The notes under the pieces are model-generated. The model did not search any database and had not been told where the DNA came from. It was given only the letters and a program-made list of their open reading frames with translations. DNA of 52,274 nucleotides from an uncultured Myxococcales bacterium (lineage in GTDB: Bacteria; Myxococcota_A; Polyangia; Polyangiales; Polyangiaceae), in assembly GCA_937902985.1 (NCBI GenBank), contig CALFNG010000029.1:1-52274 (forward strand). Direction: 5' to 3'. Shown here one piece after another: positions 31,507 to 39,505 of this stretch. Within the stretch, counting starts at the first letter, position 1. Each line of letters starts with the position of its first letter. Made by a program: the position numbers and the translations under genes.

Positions 31507-33333
31507 ATGCGGAGTAGCGTCTTGACGGGCGCTTCGGGGGGGACCGTGCGGCAAGGCGGCAAAGAAGAGCTCAGAGCGTCTGTCTTGAAGACGTATCTCC
31601 TCCGCATGCGCACCGAACGGGGCGAGCGACCGGTGGCGCAGCTCCTCGCGGGCGCCGGCATCGACCCGAGCGCGGTAGACAACGAAACCGGTTGGGTCAG
31701 CACGCTCGCAGCCAAGCGCGCGCTTCGTGCCATCTCGGTGCTGCTCGGTCGCGACGCGATCCGGCACCGCGGCGACTGGGTCACGCACCCCGAAGCCCTC
31801 GGAGTGCTCGTCCGCATGCTCCGCTCGAGCGAGCACCCGATCGACGCGTACCGCTACGTCGCCGAACACGCGCGCGAGGCGACGCGCGTCGGCACCTGGG
31901 CGATCGAAGACGTGGCGCGCAGCAAGCGACCCGCGACTCACGTCCGCATGACGTACCGTCCGCGGGCCGACGGCGGAGACGACACCGGGGAGCGACCCGA
32001 CGTCGAAGGCGAGGAGCTGCTCTGCGACGCGCGCCTCGGGGAGCTCGGCAGCCTTCCTCGCATCTGGGGCCTGCCGGATGCGGACGTCACGCACGAGACG
32101 TGCATCGCCAAGGGGGGCTCCGAGTGCATCTATGACGTCCGCTGGAGCGCGCGGAGCTCGCGAAAGGGACTCATCGCCGGAGCGGTGGGCGCCTTTGCCA
32201 TCTGCGGCTCGACGGTCGCGATTGCCGGCGGCGCCGTCGCGGGCGGGCTCGCCGGGGTCTTCGCGGCCGCCCTCGGGGCCACCACGGGATTCATGTGGGA
32301 CCGCTCGCGCGAGGATCGCTCGGCGCGCGCCTTCGAGCGAAGCCGGATCGCCGCTCTCGAGCGCGGGCTCGAGCTCCGCGGCGAGACCGGAGTGACCCCG
32401 ACGGATCTCACGGGAACGGTGCTCGGCGCCAAGTACCGCATCGGGCGCAAGATCGGGTCCGGCGGGATCGGGGTCGTCTACGCGGCCGAACACGTGACCC
32501 TCGGACACGAGGTCGCCGTGAAGGTGCTTCGCGGCGCAGCCGCGCGCGACGGTGGAGAGATCGCCCGGCTCCGACGCGAAGCGTATATCCAGGTGCACGT
32601 CGAGCATCCCAACGTCGTGCGCGTCCTCGATCTCGATCAGATGCCCGACGGGAGCATCTACGTCGTCATGGAGCGCCTCATCGGCCGCTCGCTCGCCGAC
32701 AAGCTCGCGCGCGACGGGATCGTCGCGCCGGGGCACGCCGTCGCCATCTTCACCCAGGTATGCCGTGCCCTCGACGCGGCTCACAAGAAAGACGTGGTCC
32801 ACCGCGACCTCAAGCCCGGGAACATCTTCCTGTGCGAAGACAAGCTCGCGAAGGTGCTCGACTTCGGAATGAGCAAGCTCGCGAGCGCCGAGTCGCTGAC
32901 CCAGGCCGGCTACACACTCGGGACTCCCGAGTACATGGCCCCCGAGCAATGCATCGGAGCCCAGGTCGAGCCCCGCACCGACATCTATGCGCTGGGCGTC
33001 ATGATGTACGAAGCCCTCACCGGCGAGTTGCCCATCGTGGCGACGAGCCGGCGCGAGCTGCTCGATCTGCACCAGAGGCAGATTCCGATTCCGATGCGGC
33101 AGCGCCGGCCCGACCTTCCGATCCCCGAGGCGCTCGACCTCGCCGTGATGAAGTGTCTGAAGAAGCGGATCAACGAACGCCCGCGAAGTGCGTCCCAGCT
33201 CGAGCAGATGCTTTCCGTCGTTCCGCTCGAGGGCGTGCCGATGAGCTATCCGCCGGGGATGACCCGCCGCGCGGCGGCGCCCCAGGCAGGAACGCTCATC
33301 CGCGAAGAAGCCAAACGAGCCCAGCGAGACTGA
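31507..33333 (+). CDS. Ser/Thr protein kinase with N-terminal V4R-like sensor domain
   Basis: The order of domains is reversed compared with most bacterial kinases. Residues about 25-213 form a sensor-like domain ending in THETCIAKGGSECIYDVRW, the C-x-x-x-G-G-x-x-C signature of V4R/heme-NO-binding-related ligand domains (Cys199, Cys207). A membrane hairpin follows at 221-262. The kinase domain (310-575) has GSGGIGVVYAAE, Lys339 in AVKVL, HRDLKPGNIFL, DFGMSK and GTPEYMAPEQ; all catalytic residues are intact. ATG 31507 lacks a ribosome-binding site. The GTG at 31546, with GGGGGG four to ten bases upstream, may be the true start. The 3' end overlaps the convergent FHA gene by 38 bases. Confidence 0.87.
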   Translation: MRSSVLTGASGGTVRQGGKEELRASVLKTYLLRMRTERGERPVAQLLAGAGIDPSAVDNETGWVSTLAAKRALRAISVLLGRDAIRHRGDWVTHPEALGVLVRMLRSSEHPIDAYRYVAEHAREATRVGTWAIEDVARSKRPATHVRMTYRPRADGGDDTGERPDVEGEELLCDARLGELGSLPRIWGLPDADVTHETCIAKGGSECIYDVRWSARSSRKGLIAGAVGAFAICGSTVAIAGGAVAGGLAGVFAAALGATTGFMWDRSREDRSARAFERSRIAALERGLELRGETGVTPTDLTGTVLGAKYRIGRKIGSGGIGVVYAAEHVTLGHEVAVKVLRGAAARDGGEIARLRREAYIQVHVEHPNVVRVLDLDQMPDGSIYVVMERLIGRSLADKLARDGIVAPGHAVAIFTQVCRALDAAHKKDVVHRDLKPGNIFLCEDKLAKVLDFGMSKLASAESLTQAGYTLGTPEYMAPEQCIGAQVEPRTDIYALGVMMYEALTGELPIVATSRRELLDLHQRQIPIPMRQRRPDLPIPEALDLAVMKCLKKRINERPRSASQLEQMLSVVPLEGVPMSYPPGMTRRAAAPQAGTLIREEAKRAQRD

Positions 33334-34279
33334 GGGCGAGCACGCTCACGGCAGCGGCCATGACCAGAAGGTCGGTGACGGACCACCCGCCCTTCGCCTT
33401 CGCGCGCTCCGGCGTGGTGTTCGGATCGAGTCCGCCGACCGCCACGGGTACCGGCAAGCCCGCGATGTCGGAGAGAGACGGCGACGCCGGCGCGACGGGA
33501 TCCGCGGGCGGCGGCGGCGCGTCGTTCGCGGCCTCGTCCGGCGCTTGCTCGATCTCGGCGAGCGTGTGGGTCACCGGCTCCTCGAGCGCGAGCACCGTGC
33601 GGCCGATGCGAATCATCGTCGCGGGACGCCAGGCGACGTCGCGATCCGACGGGGCCCGCGTCTCGCCGAGCTGAGTGCCGTTCTTCGCGCCCTGATCGCG
33701 AATGAAAACGGTGCCTCCACGCACGGTCACGTGCAGGTGCTCCCGCGAGCAGTCGCCGTCGTCGAGCGCCAGATCGCAGTGGGCCGCGCGACCCACCACG
33801 TAGACTCGGTCCGCCTGGCCGAGCGAGAGCTTCGCGCCCTGGTCGCGTCCCTCGACGACCGCCACTCGCGGCGTTCGATCCGTACCCACCGCGGCCATGG
33901 CCTGGGACACCAGCGCGAGCGCAAGGTCGCGCGTGGCCGCGGCCACGTCGCGAGTCACCGGGGTCTGATCCATTCGCAGCTCGAGCCAGACCCTGCCGAC
34001 ACGGACCTTGTCGCCCGAGCGGACGACGCGCGACGTATGCGGCGCGATCCGGACTTCTCCGACGTACGTCCCGTTCGTGCTCCCCTCGTCGACCACGGCG
34101 AAGTCGCCGCCCTGCGCCCGCAGGCTGGCATGCCGGTGGCTGACGCTCGCGTCGGGGAGGCGTACGTCGCTCCCTGCCCCGCGCCCGATGACGACGCGCT
34201 GCGTTCCGTCGAACGTCAGGCGCGTGTCGCCGCCGTCTCCGTGACGAGCGACGACGCGAACGATAACCGTGACGGCCAT
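33296..34279 (-). CDS. Double FHA-domain membrane protein
   Basis: This 327-residue protein has two phosphothreonine-binding FHA domains. The first (about 25-95) has VVIGRGAGSDVRLPD, SVSHRHASL and GSTNGTYVG. The second (about 155-235) has YVVGRAAHCDLALDD, CSREHLHV and GAKNGTQLG. Both retain the Gly-Arg, Ser-x-x-His and Asn-Gly motifs. A Pro/Asp-rich linker leads to a C-terminal membrane helix (SVTDLLVMAAAVSVLALSLAGLVWLL), so the FHA domains face the cytoplasm on a tail anchor. A receiver for phosphorylation by the neighbouring kinases is likely but inferred. It may be the last gene of the sigma/anti-sigma/gshB run (41-base gap). Confidence 0.9.
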   Translation of the reverse strand: MAVTVIVRVVARHGDGGDTRLTFDGTQRVVIGRGAGSDVRLPDASVSHRHASLRAQGGDFAVVDEGSTNGTYVGEVRIAPHTSRVVRSGDKVRVGRVWLELRMDQTPVTRDVAAATRDLALALVSQAMAAVGTDRTPRVAVVEGRDQGAKLSLGQADRVYVVGRAAHCDLALDDGDCSREHLHVTVRGGTVFIRDQGAKNGTQLGETRAPSDRDVAWRPATMIRIGRTVLALEEPVTHTLAEIEQAPDEAANDAPPPPADPVAPASPSLSDIAGLPVPVAVGGLDPNTTPERAKAKGGWSVTDLLVMAAAVSVLALSLAGLVWLLRG

Positions 34280-34320
34280 GCGGAAAGCGATTCGCGGTTC
34301 GTCGTGCGCTCGTCGCGGGT

Positions 34321-35259
34321 CTACGCCTTGATCACGTGGCGCTCGACCCAGCCGACGACTCGCTCGGCCACGTCGCGCCCGAGATGCCGGCTCAGCTCCT
34401 GGATCCCCGTCGGTGACGTGACGTTCACCTCCGTGAGCTTGCCTCCGATGAAGTCGAGCCCGACGAAGACCAGCCCGTCGGCCGCGAGCCGGGGTGCGAT
34501 GTGCGCAACCACCGCGCGTTCGCCCGCCGTCACCTCGCACGCTTCGACGCGACCGCCCACGTGGATGTTCGAGCGGACGTCGTCTTCCCGGGCGACGCGG
34601 TTGATGCCCCCGAGCACCTCGCCGTCGAGCAAGAGCACGCGCTTGTCGCCGGCTCGAACCGCCACGAGGTACTCTTGCACCATCGCGTGACGCGTGCCTT
34701 CGCCGGTGATGTAGTCGACGATCGACCGGCTGTTCCGGTCGGTCTTCGACACCACCATCACGCCGCTGCCGCCGGCGCCGTCGAGCGGCTTGACCACGGC
34801 GACGCCGAGCTCGGCGACGAACCGGTGAATGCGATCGCGATCGCTCGTGACCAGCGTTCGCGGCATGTGCTCCGCGAAGTGCATCGTGTAGAGCTTCTCG
34901 TTCGCGTCGCGAAGACCGCGCGGGTCGTTGACCACCAGCGTCTGGCCGCGGAGCCGCTCGAGCATCAGCGTGACGTAGAGGTACTCGGCGTCGAACGGCG
35001 GGTCCTTTCGGATGAAGACGCAGTCGAGCTCGGCTAGACGGACGTCTTGCGGCGCGCCGAGCGTGAAGTGAGGCGGCGCAGCGGCGACGCGAACCTCCCG
35101 CACGCGCGCGAAGACGTAGCCCCCTTCGGCGTACACGTCGCGCGGCTCGCAGTGCAGGCTCGTGTGGCCGAGACGCTGCGCAGCGCGCTGGAAGGCGAAC
35201 GTCGTGTCCGTGTCGAAGGCGACCCGATCCATTGGGTCCATCACGTAGACGAAGCGCAT
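34321..35259 (-). CDS. gshB: Glutathione synthetase
   Basis: GshB joins gamma-glutamylcysteine and glycine with ATP to give glutathione. The 312-residue ATP-grasp protein shows RFVYVMDPMDRVAFDTDTTF at its start (the IMDP-like first strand), FIRKDPPFDAEYLYVT, VNDPRGLRDANEKLYTMHF, VKPLDGAGGSGVMVV (ATP loop), MVQEYLV and FVGLDFIGGKLTEVNVTSPTG. Length and motifs match E. coli GshB. gshA is not in the window. It lies 40 bases after the anti-sigma gene on the same strand, which may mean that the sigma factor controls it. Confidence 0.95.
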   Translation of the reverse strand: MRFVYVMDPMDRVAFDTDTTFAFQRAAQRLGHTSLHCEPRDVYAEGGYVFARVREVRVAAAPPHFTLGAPQDVRLAELDCVFIRKDPPFDAEYLYVTLMLERLRGQTLVVNDPRGLRDANEKLYTMHFAEHMPRTLVTSDRDRIHRFVAELGVAVVKPLDGAGGSGVMVVSKTDRNSRSIVDYITGEGTRHAMVQEYLVAVRAGDKRVLLLDGEVLGGINRVAREDDVRSNIHVGGRVEACEVTAGERAVVAHIAPRLAADGLVFVGLDFIGGKLTEVNVTSPTGIQELSRHLGRDVAERVVGWVERHVIKA

Positions 35260-35299
35260 GGCACTTCGAGCATAGCGGAGGGACGAGCGAACCGCTTCG

Positions 35300-36163
35300 C
35301 TACCGCTCGCGATCGTTGTAGACCGAGGCCGCGAGCTCGGCGCTCGCCTCGGGGTCCATGTCCGACGCGATGAGATAGCCGACGCCCGCCCGCTGCGTCG
35401 CAGCGACCGAGTAACCCTTTTCGCGCCCGACCCGGACTTCGGCGGTGCCGATCGCGCGCGGGGCCAGGTTCGCCCTGCCGACCTCCGGAATCTTCTCCGC
35501 GTCGTAAACGAGCACGCTGAGGTGCCGCTCGTCGGCCCCGGAGCCGAAGACGTAATGGACCATCGCCGCGCGCTGGGCACGCATCGGAAACGAGAGGATC
35601 CGGCCGCCGACCAGGTGAGCCCCTGCTCGCTCGAAGTTTCCCGGGGAGACCGGCACGCCGACATAGCGCTCGAAGCCACGCACGTCCTTCGCGTTGTGGG
35701 CTTCCGACGGCAGCGGCTCGGACTGCTCCGACAAGAGCTCCGCCAGCAAGTCGTCGCCCGCGAGGCTGGCGCGAGCCTCGGTCGCGGTCTGGTTTCCGCG
35801 CGTGGCCGCGGCCCACACGAGGGCGATGGCCGCCGCGGTGGCCAGCGGCACCAGCGTGCGCCACGTCGGCAAGGGAGCGACCGGAACGGCGGGCCCGAAA
35901 GCCGGCGGCGCGGCCAGCGCGTCGACCCGAGCTCGCTCGGCGGCCATGGCGTTGCCGATTCGATCGCGGAACCCGCTCGGCGCGGCGCTTCGCACGACCC
36001 GCTTCAGCGACCCGCGCATCGCACGAAGCAGCTGAACCTCTTCGCAACAGGTCTCGCAATTGAGGACGTGCTCGTCGAGCTCGATGAGCTTCGCGGCCCC
36101 GAGCTCGCCATCGAGGTAGGAGCCGAGGAGAGTGATGCGATCGCGGCAATCGTGAGTGGTCAC
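35300..36163 (-). CDS. Zinc-finger anti-sigma factor
   Basis: The N-terminal 45 residues hold a ZAS-type anti-sigma domain with the H-x3-C-x2-C pattern (His32, Cys36, Cys39, in [14 protein letters not shown]). A membrane helix is at about 104-121 ([16 protein letters not shown]). The periplasmic part (about 125-287) is a mixed alpha/beta domain of unknown type. It should hold the ECF sigma factor at the membrane until a signal releases it; ZAS proteins are often redox- or envelope-responsive. The gene overlaps the sigma gene by four bases (ATGA). Confidence 0.9.
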   Translation of the reverse strand: MTTHDCRDRITLLGSYLDGELGAAKLIELDEHVLNCETCCEEVQLLRAMRGSLKRVVRSAAPSGFRDRIGNAMAAERARVDALAAPPAFGPAVPVAPLPTWRTLVPLATAAAIALVWAAATRGNQTATEARASLAGDDLLAELLSEQSEPLPSEAHNAKDVRGFERYVGVPVSPGNFERAGAHLVGGRILSFPMRAQRAAMVHYVFGSGADERHLSVLVYDAEKIPEVGRANLAPRAIGTAEVRVGREKGYSVAATQRAGVGYLIASDMDPEASAELAASVYNDRER

Positions 36164-36837
36164 GCTGCCCCCCGTTTTCGTGCGCGGTAGTCAGCGAGCC
36201 GCGCGGGCGCGGCGCTCGCCTGGGCTGCCGGTCGCTGCGCGACCTCGCCGGGCCGCTCTTCGCCCTTCACGATGCCGAGCGCGAGGGCGTGGTTGTAGAG
36301 CGCGCGCTGGAGCAACTTTCGACCCCGGTGCAGCCGGCTCATCACGGTGCCGATGGGGCAGCCCATGATCTGAGCGATCTCTTCGTAGGAGAACTCTTCG
36401 ACGTCGCAGAGCACGACCGCCAGCCTGAACTCGGCGGGCAGCGCGTCGAGGGCGCGCTGGATCTCGCCCTCGACCAGCGGCATGAGGGCCAAGGTCTCGG
36501 GCTCTCGAAGCTGTCGCATTGTGCTCGCGCTCACCCAGCCGTCGGCCAGGGGGTCGGCGTCGGGACCTTCAAGGACCGACCGCTCGAGACCGCCGCGACG
36601 GTACTTGTTGATGAACGTGTTCGTGAGGATGCGAAACAGCCAGGCCTTGAGGTTCGTGCCGGTGTTGAACTGGTCGCGCGCGCGCATCGCCTTCACGAAG
36701 GCGTCCTGGACCAGGTCTTCTGCTTCGGTCGGGTTCCGCGTCAGCTTGCAAGCCACGCCGTACATCGCGTCGAGATGCGAGAGCGCCTCGTCGGCGAAGG
36801 GGTCGTGTTTGGAGGCGTCCGGAGCGGCAGAAAGCAT
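36160..36837 (-). CDS. ECF-type RNA polymerase sigma factor
   Basis: This 225-residue sigma-70 family protein has regions 2 and 4 only. Region 2 is visible as [42 protein letters not shown]. Region 4 is [47 protein letters not shown], with the helix-turn-helix. A C-terminal tail of about 40 residues is Arg/Ala-rich. Overlap with the anti-sigma gene makes a classical sigma/anti-sigma pair. The similarity to RpoE/SigR-like redox sigmas (ZAS partner, gshB downstream) suggests an oxidative or thiol stress regulon, which is inference. Confidence 0.94.
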   Translation of the reverse strand: MLSAAPDASKHDPFADEALSHLDAMYGVACKLTRNPTEAEDLVQDAFVKAMRARDQFNTGTNLKAWLFRILTNTFINKYRRGGLERSVLEGPDADPLADGWVSASTMRQLREPETLALMPLVEGEIQRALDALPAEFRLAVVLCDVEEFSYEEIAQIMGCPIGTVMSRLHRGRKLLQRALYNHALALGIVKGEERPGEVAQRPAAQASAAPARLADYRARKRGAA

Positions 36838-36974
36838 GGGCTGACCTCGATGGCTCGAAAGGAGTCGCGCTGGGCTGGTGCAGCTAGAACCAGGTCGCGG
36901 CGGTCCCTATTCCTCTGGACGATCTAACAGCGAGCAGGCGCCCCGTCAGCGTCCGCCGTCGATTGTTGGGCCCA

Positions 36975-37580
36975 TCAGCTGGGGTCGCTTGGTCCGTTTT
37001 TTGGCTTGGTCAGCCGACCTTCGAGCTCTTCTACACGCTCGTTCAGCCTCCGCAGCTCCTGCTCCATCTGCTGAAAAGGCCGGAATGTCGCGAGGATGGC
37101 CTTGATGCGCTCGTCGAGCTGGTGCTGCACTTCTTCGAGCTTCTCCTTGGCCTGGTCGACCAACGTGGGTTTCGCGTCTTTCGCGGCGGGCGTGACGACC
37201 ACCTCGACCCCCTTTTCGTCCGTGGGCTTTGCGCCCGGGATGAGCCGGCCGATCGGACCCTCGCGCAGGTCTGCGAGCACCTTCTCCGTACGCGCGTGAA
37301 TGAGCTCCTTGAGCGTCTGCAAGGGCACGCTTCGGGAGTGGGCCTTCTGCTCCTCGTAGATGATCTGCGCGAGCGTGACCTCGGTGAGGTCGTCTTTTGT
37401 GTTGTTGTCGATGATCTGGACTTCTTCCCCGGTCCGCACCATTCCGGCGATCTGGAGGAGCGTCACGTAGCGACTATCCTTCGTGTCGTAGAGCTTCCGA
37501 TTCGAGTATCGCTTGATGATCCGAACCGGACGTTCGGTCGTCGAAGGCGGCGACGCGGCTGTCTCGGGCTTTGTGTCCAA
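36975..37580 (-). CDS. phaR: PhaR-type polyhydroxyalkanoate regulator
   Basis: This 201-residue protein has the PHB/PHA accumulation regulator DNA-binding domain at about 18-80 (RIIKRYSNRKLYDTKDSRYVTLLQIAGMVRTGEEVQIIDN, then TKDDLTEVTLAQIIYEEQ). A helical C-terminus follows, with a predicted coiled coil (about 150-195, KEKLEEVQHQLDERI and QQMEQELRRLNERVEELEGRL). PhaR represses granule-associated phasin genes and binds PHA or DNA. No PHA synthesis genes are in the window. It is divergent from the ABC ATPase gene. Confidence 0.92.
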   Translation of the reverse strand: MDTKPETAASPPSTTERPVRIIKRYSNRKLYDTKDSRYVTLLQIAGMVRTGEEVQIIDNNTKDDLTEVTLAQIIYEEQKAHSRSVPLQTLKELIHARTEKVLADLREGPIGRLIPGAKPTDEKGVEVVVTPAAKDAKPTLVDQAKEKLEEVQHQLDERIKAILATFRPFQQMEQELRRLNERVEELEGRLTKPKNGPSDPS

Positions 37581-37650
37581 GATCGTTCTCCTGGCGCGCT
37601 GATGCGGCGGGCGTTTGAATCAAAGAGTACATTATTGTTCGGAGCGATAC

Positions 37651-38598
37651 GTGGAGAACGGACGACAGGCCGTGAACACGGAAGCCGGCCTCGACCGCCA
37701 GCCCTCGCCCGAGCCAACGGGCACATCGGGCCAGGCCTCGCCCGGCGCGGCGCGCGCTTCGGCGGCGCGCGAGCCGGTTCAGCCCGTTCCGCCTCCGGAG
37801 CGCCCGACGGACGCCGACCTCGCGTTCGAACGCGTGTCGGTTCATTACCCGGGCGCTCCTACCCCAGCGCTTTCTGACGTGTCGCTCCGGGTTCGAGGGG
37901 GAGATGTCGCGGCGCTCCTCGGCGCGAACGGGGCCGGCAAGTCGACGCTCTTGCGAGTCGCGGCGGGAATTCTGTCGCCCACGTCGGGGACCGCGCGGGT
38001 CGGCGGGAGCGACGTGGCCACGAAGCGGCGGCAGGAGCTCGCCCGTGAGATGGCGTTCGTTCCGCAGACCGAAGCGATCGCGTGGGGGTTTCGCGTTCGA
38101 GACGTCGTCGCCATGGGGCGGGCGCCGCACCAGGGCGTCTGGATGCAGGAGAGCGCCGTCGACCGCGCCGCCATCGACGATGCGCTCGACCGGTGCGATC
38201 TCGCCTCGCTCGCCGAGCGGCGCATCGAGACGCTGAGCGGAGGCGAGCAGCGCCGGGTGTCGATCGCCCGGGCGCTGGCCCAGCGGCCGCGGGTCCTCTT
38301 GCTCGACGAGCCGGCGGCGTTCCTCGACGTGCGTCATCGTCTCGGCCTTTACCGCCTGCTCGCCGACGCGGCCGCACGCGACCGGATCGCGTGCGTGGTG
38401 GCGATGCACGATCTCGACGCCGCCGCGCGTTTCGCTTCGAACGCGATCCTGATGCGCGAAGGCCGCATCCTGGCGGCGGGCACACCCGACGAGGTGATGA
38501 CACCCGCGCGCCTCGAGGCTGCGCTCGACGCCGAGGTGGCGGTCGGGGTGCACGCGGCGAGCGGTGAGCGCTATTTCTTGCCGGTCGACACCCGCTGA
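37651..38598 (+). CDS. ABC transporter ATPase, iron-siderophore/cobalamin type
   Basis: An ATP-binding subunit of the FecE/FhuC/BtuD class. Walker A is GANGAGKST (about 91-99), followed by the Q-loop region AFVPQTEAIAWGFRVRDVVAMGRAPH, the signature LSGGEQRRVSIARALAQ, Walker B VLLLDEP and the switch His in AMHDLD. MGRAPH and FLDVRHR are characteristic of metal-chelate importers. No permease or binding protein gene is adjacent, so it is an orphan here. The first 50 residues are Pro/Ala/Ser-rich and not part of the domain. GTG 37651 with GGAG upstream is chosen; TTG 37615 and GTG 37672 are alternatives. Confidence 0.87.
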   Translation: MENGRQAVNTEAGLDRQPSPEPTGTSGQASPGAARASAAREPVQPVPPPERPTDADLAFERVSVHYPGAPTPALSDVSLRVRGGDVAALLGANGAGKSTLLRVAAGILSPTSGTARVGGSDVATKRRQELAREMAFVPQTEAIAWGFRVRDVVAMGRAPHQGVWMQESAVDRAAIDDALDRCDLASLAERRIETLSGGEQRRVSIARALAQRPRVLLLDEPAAFLDVRHRLGLYRLLADAAARDRIACVVAMHDLDAAARFASNAILMREGRILAAGTPDEVMTPARLEAALDAEVAVGVHAASGERYFLPVDTR

Positions 38599-38903
38599 CC
38601 TGGAGCGTGGCGGCGACGAGACGCCAAGCAAGACCGAGAACCCCAATCCCGTCCTTTTGCGTCCTCTGCGGTCCCGATCTCGATCACCCGGCCCGCGCGC
38701 TTACCCGCCTACGCTTCGGCGATGGGGTCGCCCCCAACTCCGCAAGGTCTGGGCTTCCCGGGGGCGGATTCCTCCCGGGGTAGGACTTGCTTCCGATGTC
38801 TACTCACCTTCCGCTCACCTACTTCCTCCTGCCGGTCTCCCGGCGCGTACCCTCTGCGGCCAATCTCGCTCTTTCCCTGGGCGCGTCTGCGTCCGTAGCG
38901 CAT
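38599..38903. other. 305-base intergenic region with degenerate repeat copies
   Basis: There is no credible gene in this stretch. It holds two partial copies of the dispersed element: about 38628-38690 (AAGACCGAGA, TTTGCGTCCTCTGCGG, CGATCTCGATC) and about 38850-38873 (CCTCTGCGGCCAATCTCGCT). Between them is unassigned GC-rich sequence with a CCCGGGGG / CCTCCCGGGG-type self-complementary patch near 38758-38776. The region separates the + strand ABC ATPase gene from the - strand TlpA-like gene and probably contains the transcription ends of both. Confidence 0.6.
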
Positions 38904-39473
38904 CTAGTCGAGCGCGCGCTGGAGGAGGCGCTCGATCTCGCTGTCGTCGGTGATCCCGGTGCGCACCGCCACGACCTTGCCGGTGCGCGACACGACGACC
39001 AGGGTCGGAATGCTCTCGATCTCGTACGCGCGCGAGGCCGCGCCCGACAGGTCGCGCACGATGGGGTACGTCAGCCCGTGCGCCACGGCGAACTCGCGCG
39101 GATCGCCCTGCTCGGCGGTGTCGGTGTCGATGCCGACGACCACCACCCCGCGGTCGCCCCAGCGCCGCGAGATCTTGTCCACGATCGGCGCCTCGGCGCG
39201 GCACGGCGGGCACCATGTGGCCCAGAAGTCGAGGAGCACTGCGCGTCCGCGGAGCTGGCCCATGGTCACGGCGCTCCCGTCGCCGCCGAGCGACGTGCCG
39301 TTCGCCACCAGCGACAGCGAGAACTCGGGGACGTCGCGGCCGACGAGCGACCCCTGACGGAACGACAGCGCTCGCGGCAGCAGGGCGAGTCCCGCCAGGA
39401 AGAAGAGGACCGCCCCGAGCGTCGCAAGCGTCGTCTGCGTCGTTCGGACGGCGCGGGGTTCGGCAGCGTCCAT
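38904..39473 (-). CDS. TlpA/ResA-like membrane-anchored thioredoxin
   Basis: This 189-residue protein has an N-terminal signal anchor at about 15-35 (TLATLGAVLFFLAGLALLP) and a periplasmic thioredoxin fold. The active site is WCPPC (Cys88, Cys91) in LLDFWATWCPPCRAEAP. The cis-Pro region is IESIPTLVVV. CPPC is usual for TlpA/ResA reductases involved in cytochrome c maturation or copper-site assembly. It follows the histidine kinase gene by 32 bases on the same strand. A link with the CcmE-like protein 9 kb away is plausible but unproven. Confidence 0.9.
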   Translation of the reverse strand: MDAAEPRAVRTTQTTLATLGAVLFFLAGLALLPRALSFRQGSLVGRDVPEFSLSLVANGTSLGGDGSAVTMGQLRGRAVLLDFWATWCPPCRAEAPIVDKISRRWGDRGVVVVGIDTDTAEQGDPREFAVAHGLTYPIVRDLSGAASRAYEIESIPTLVVVSRTGKVVAVRTGITDDSEIERLLQRALD

Positions 39474-39505
39474 CCCCTATGAAGTAGCACGAACGACGCG
39501 CCGCC

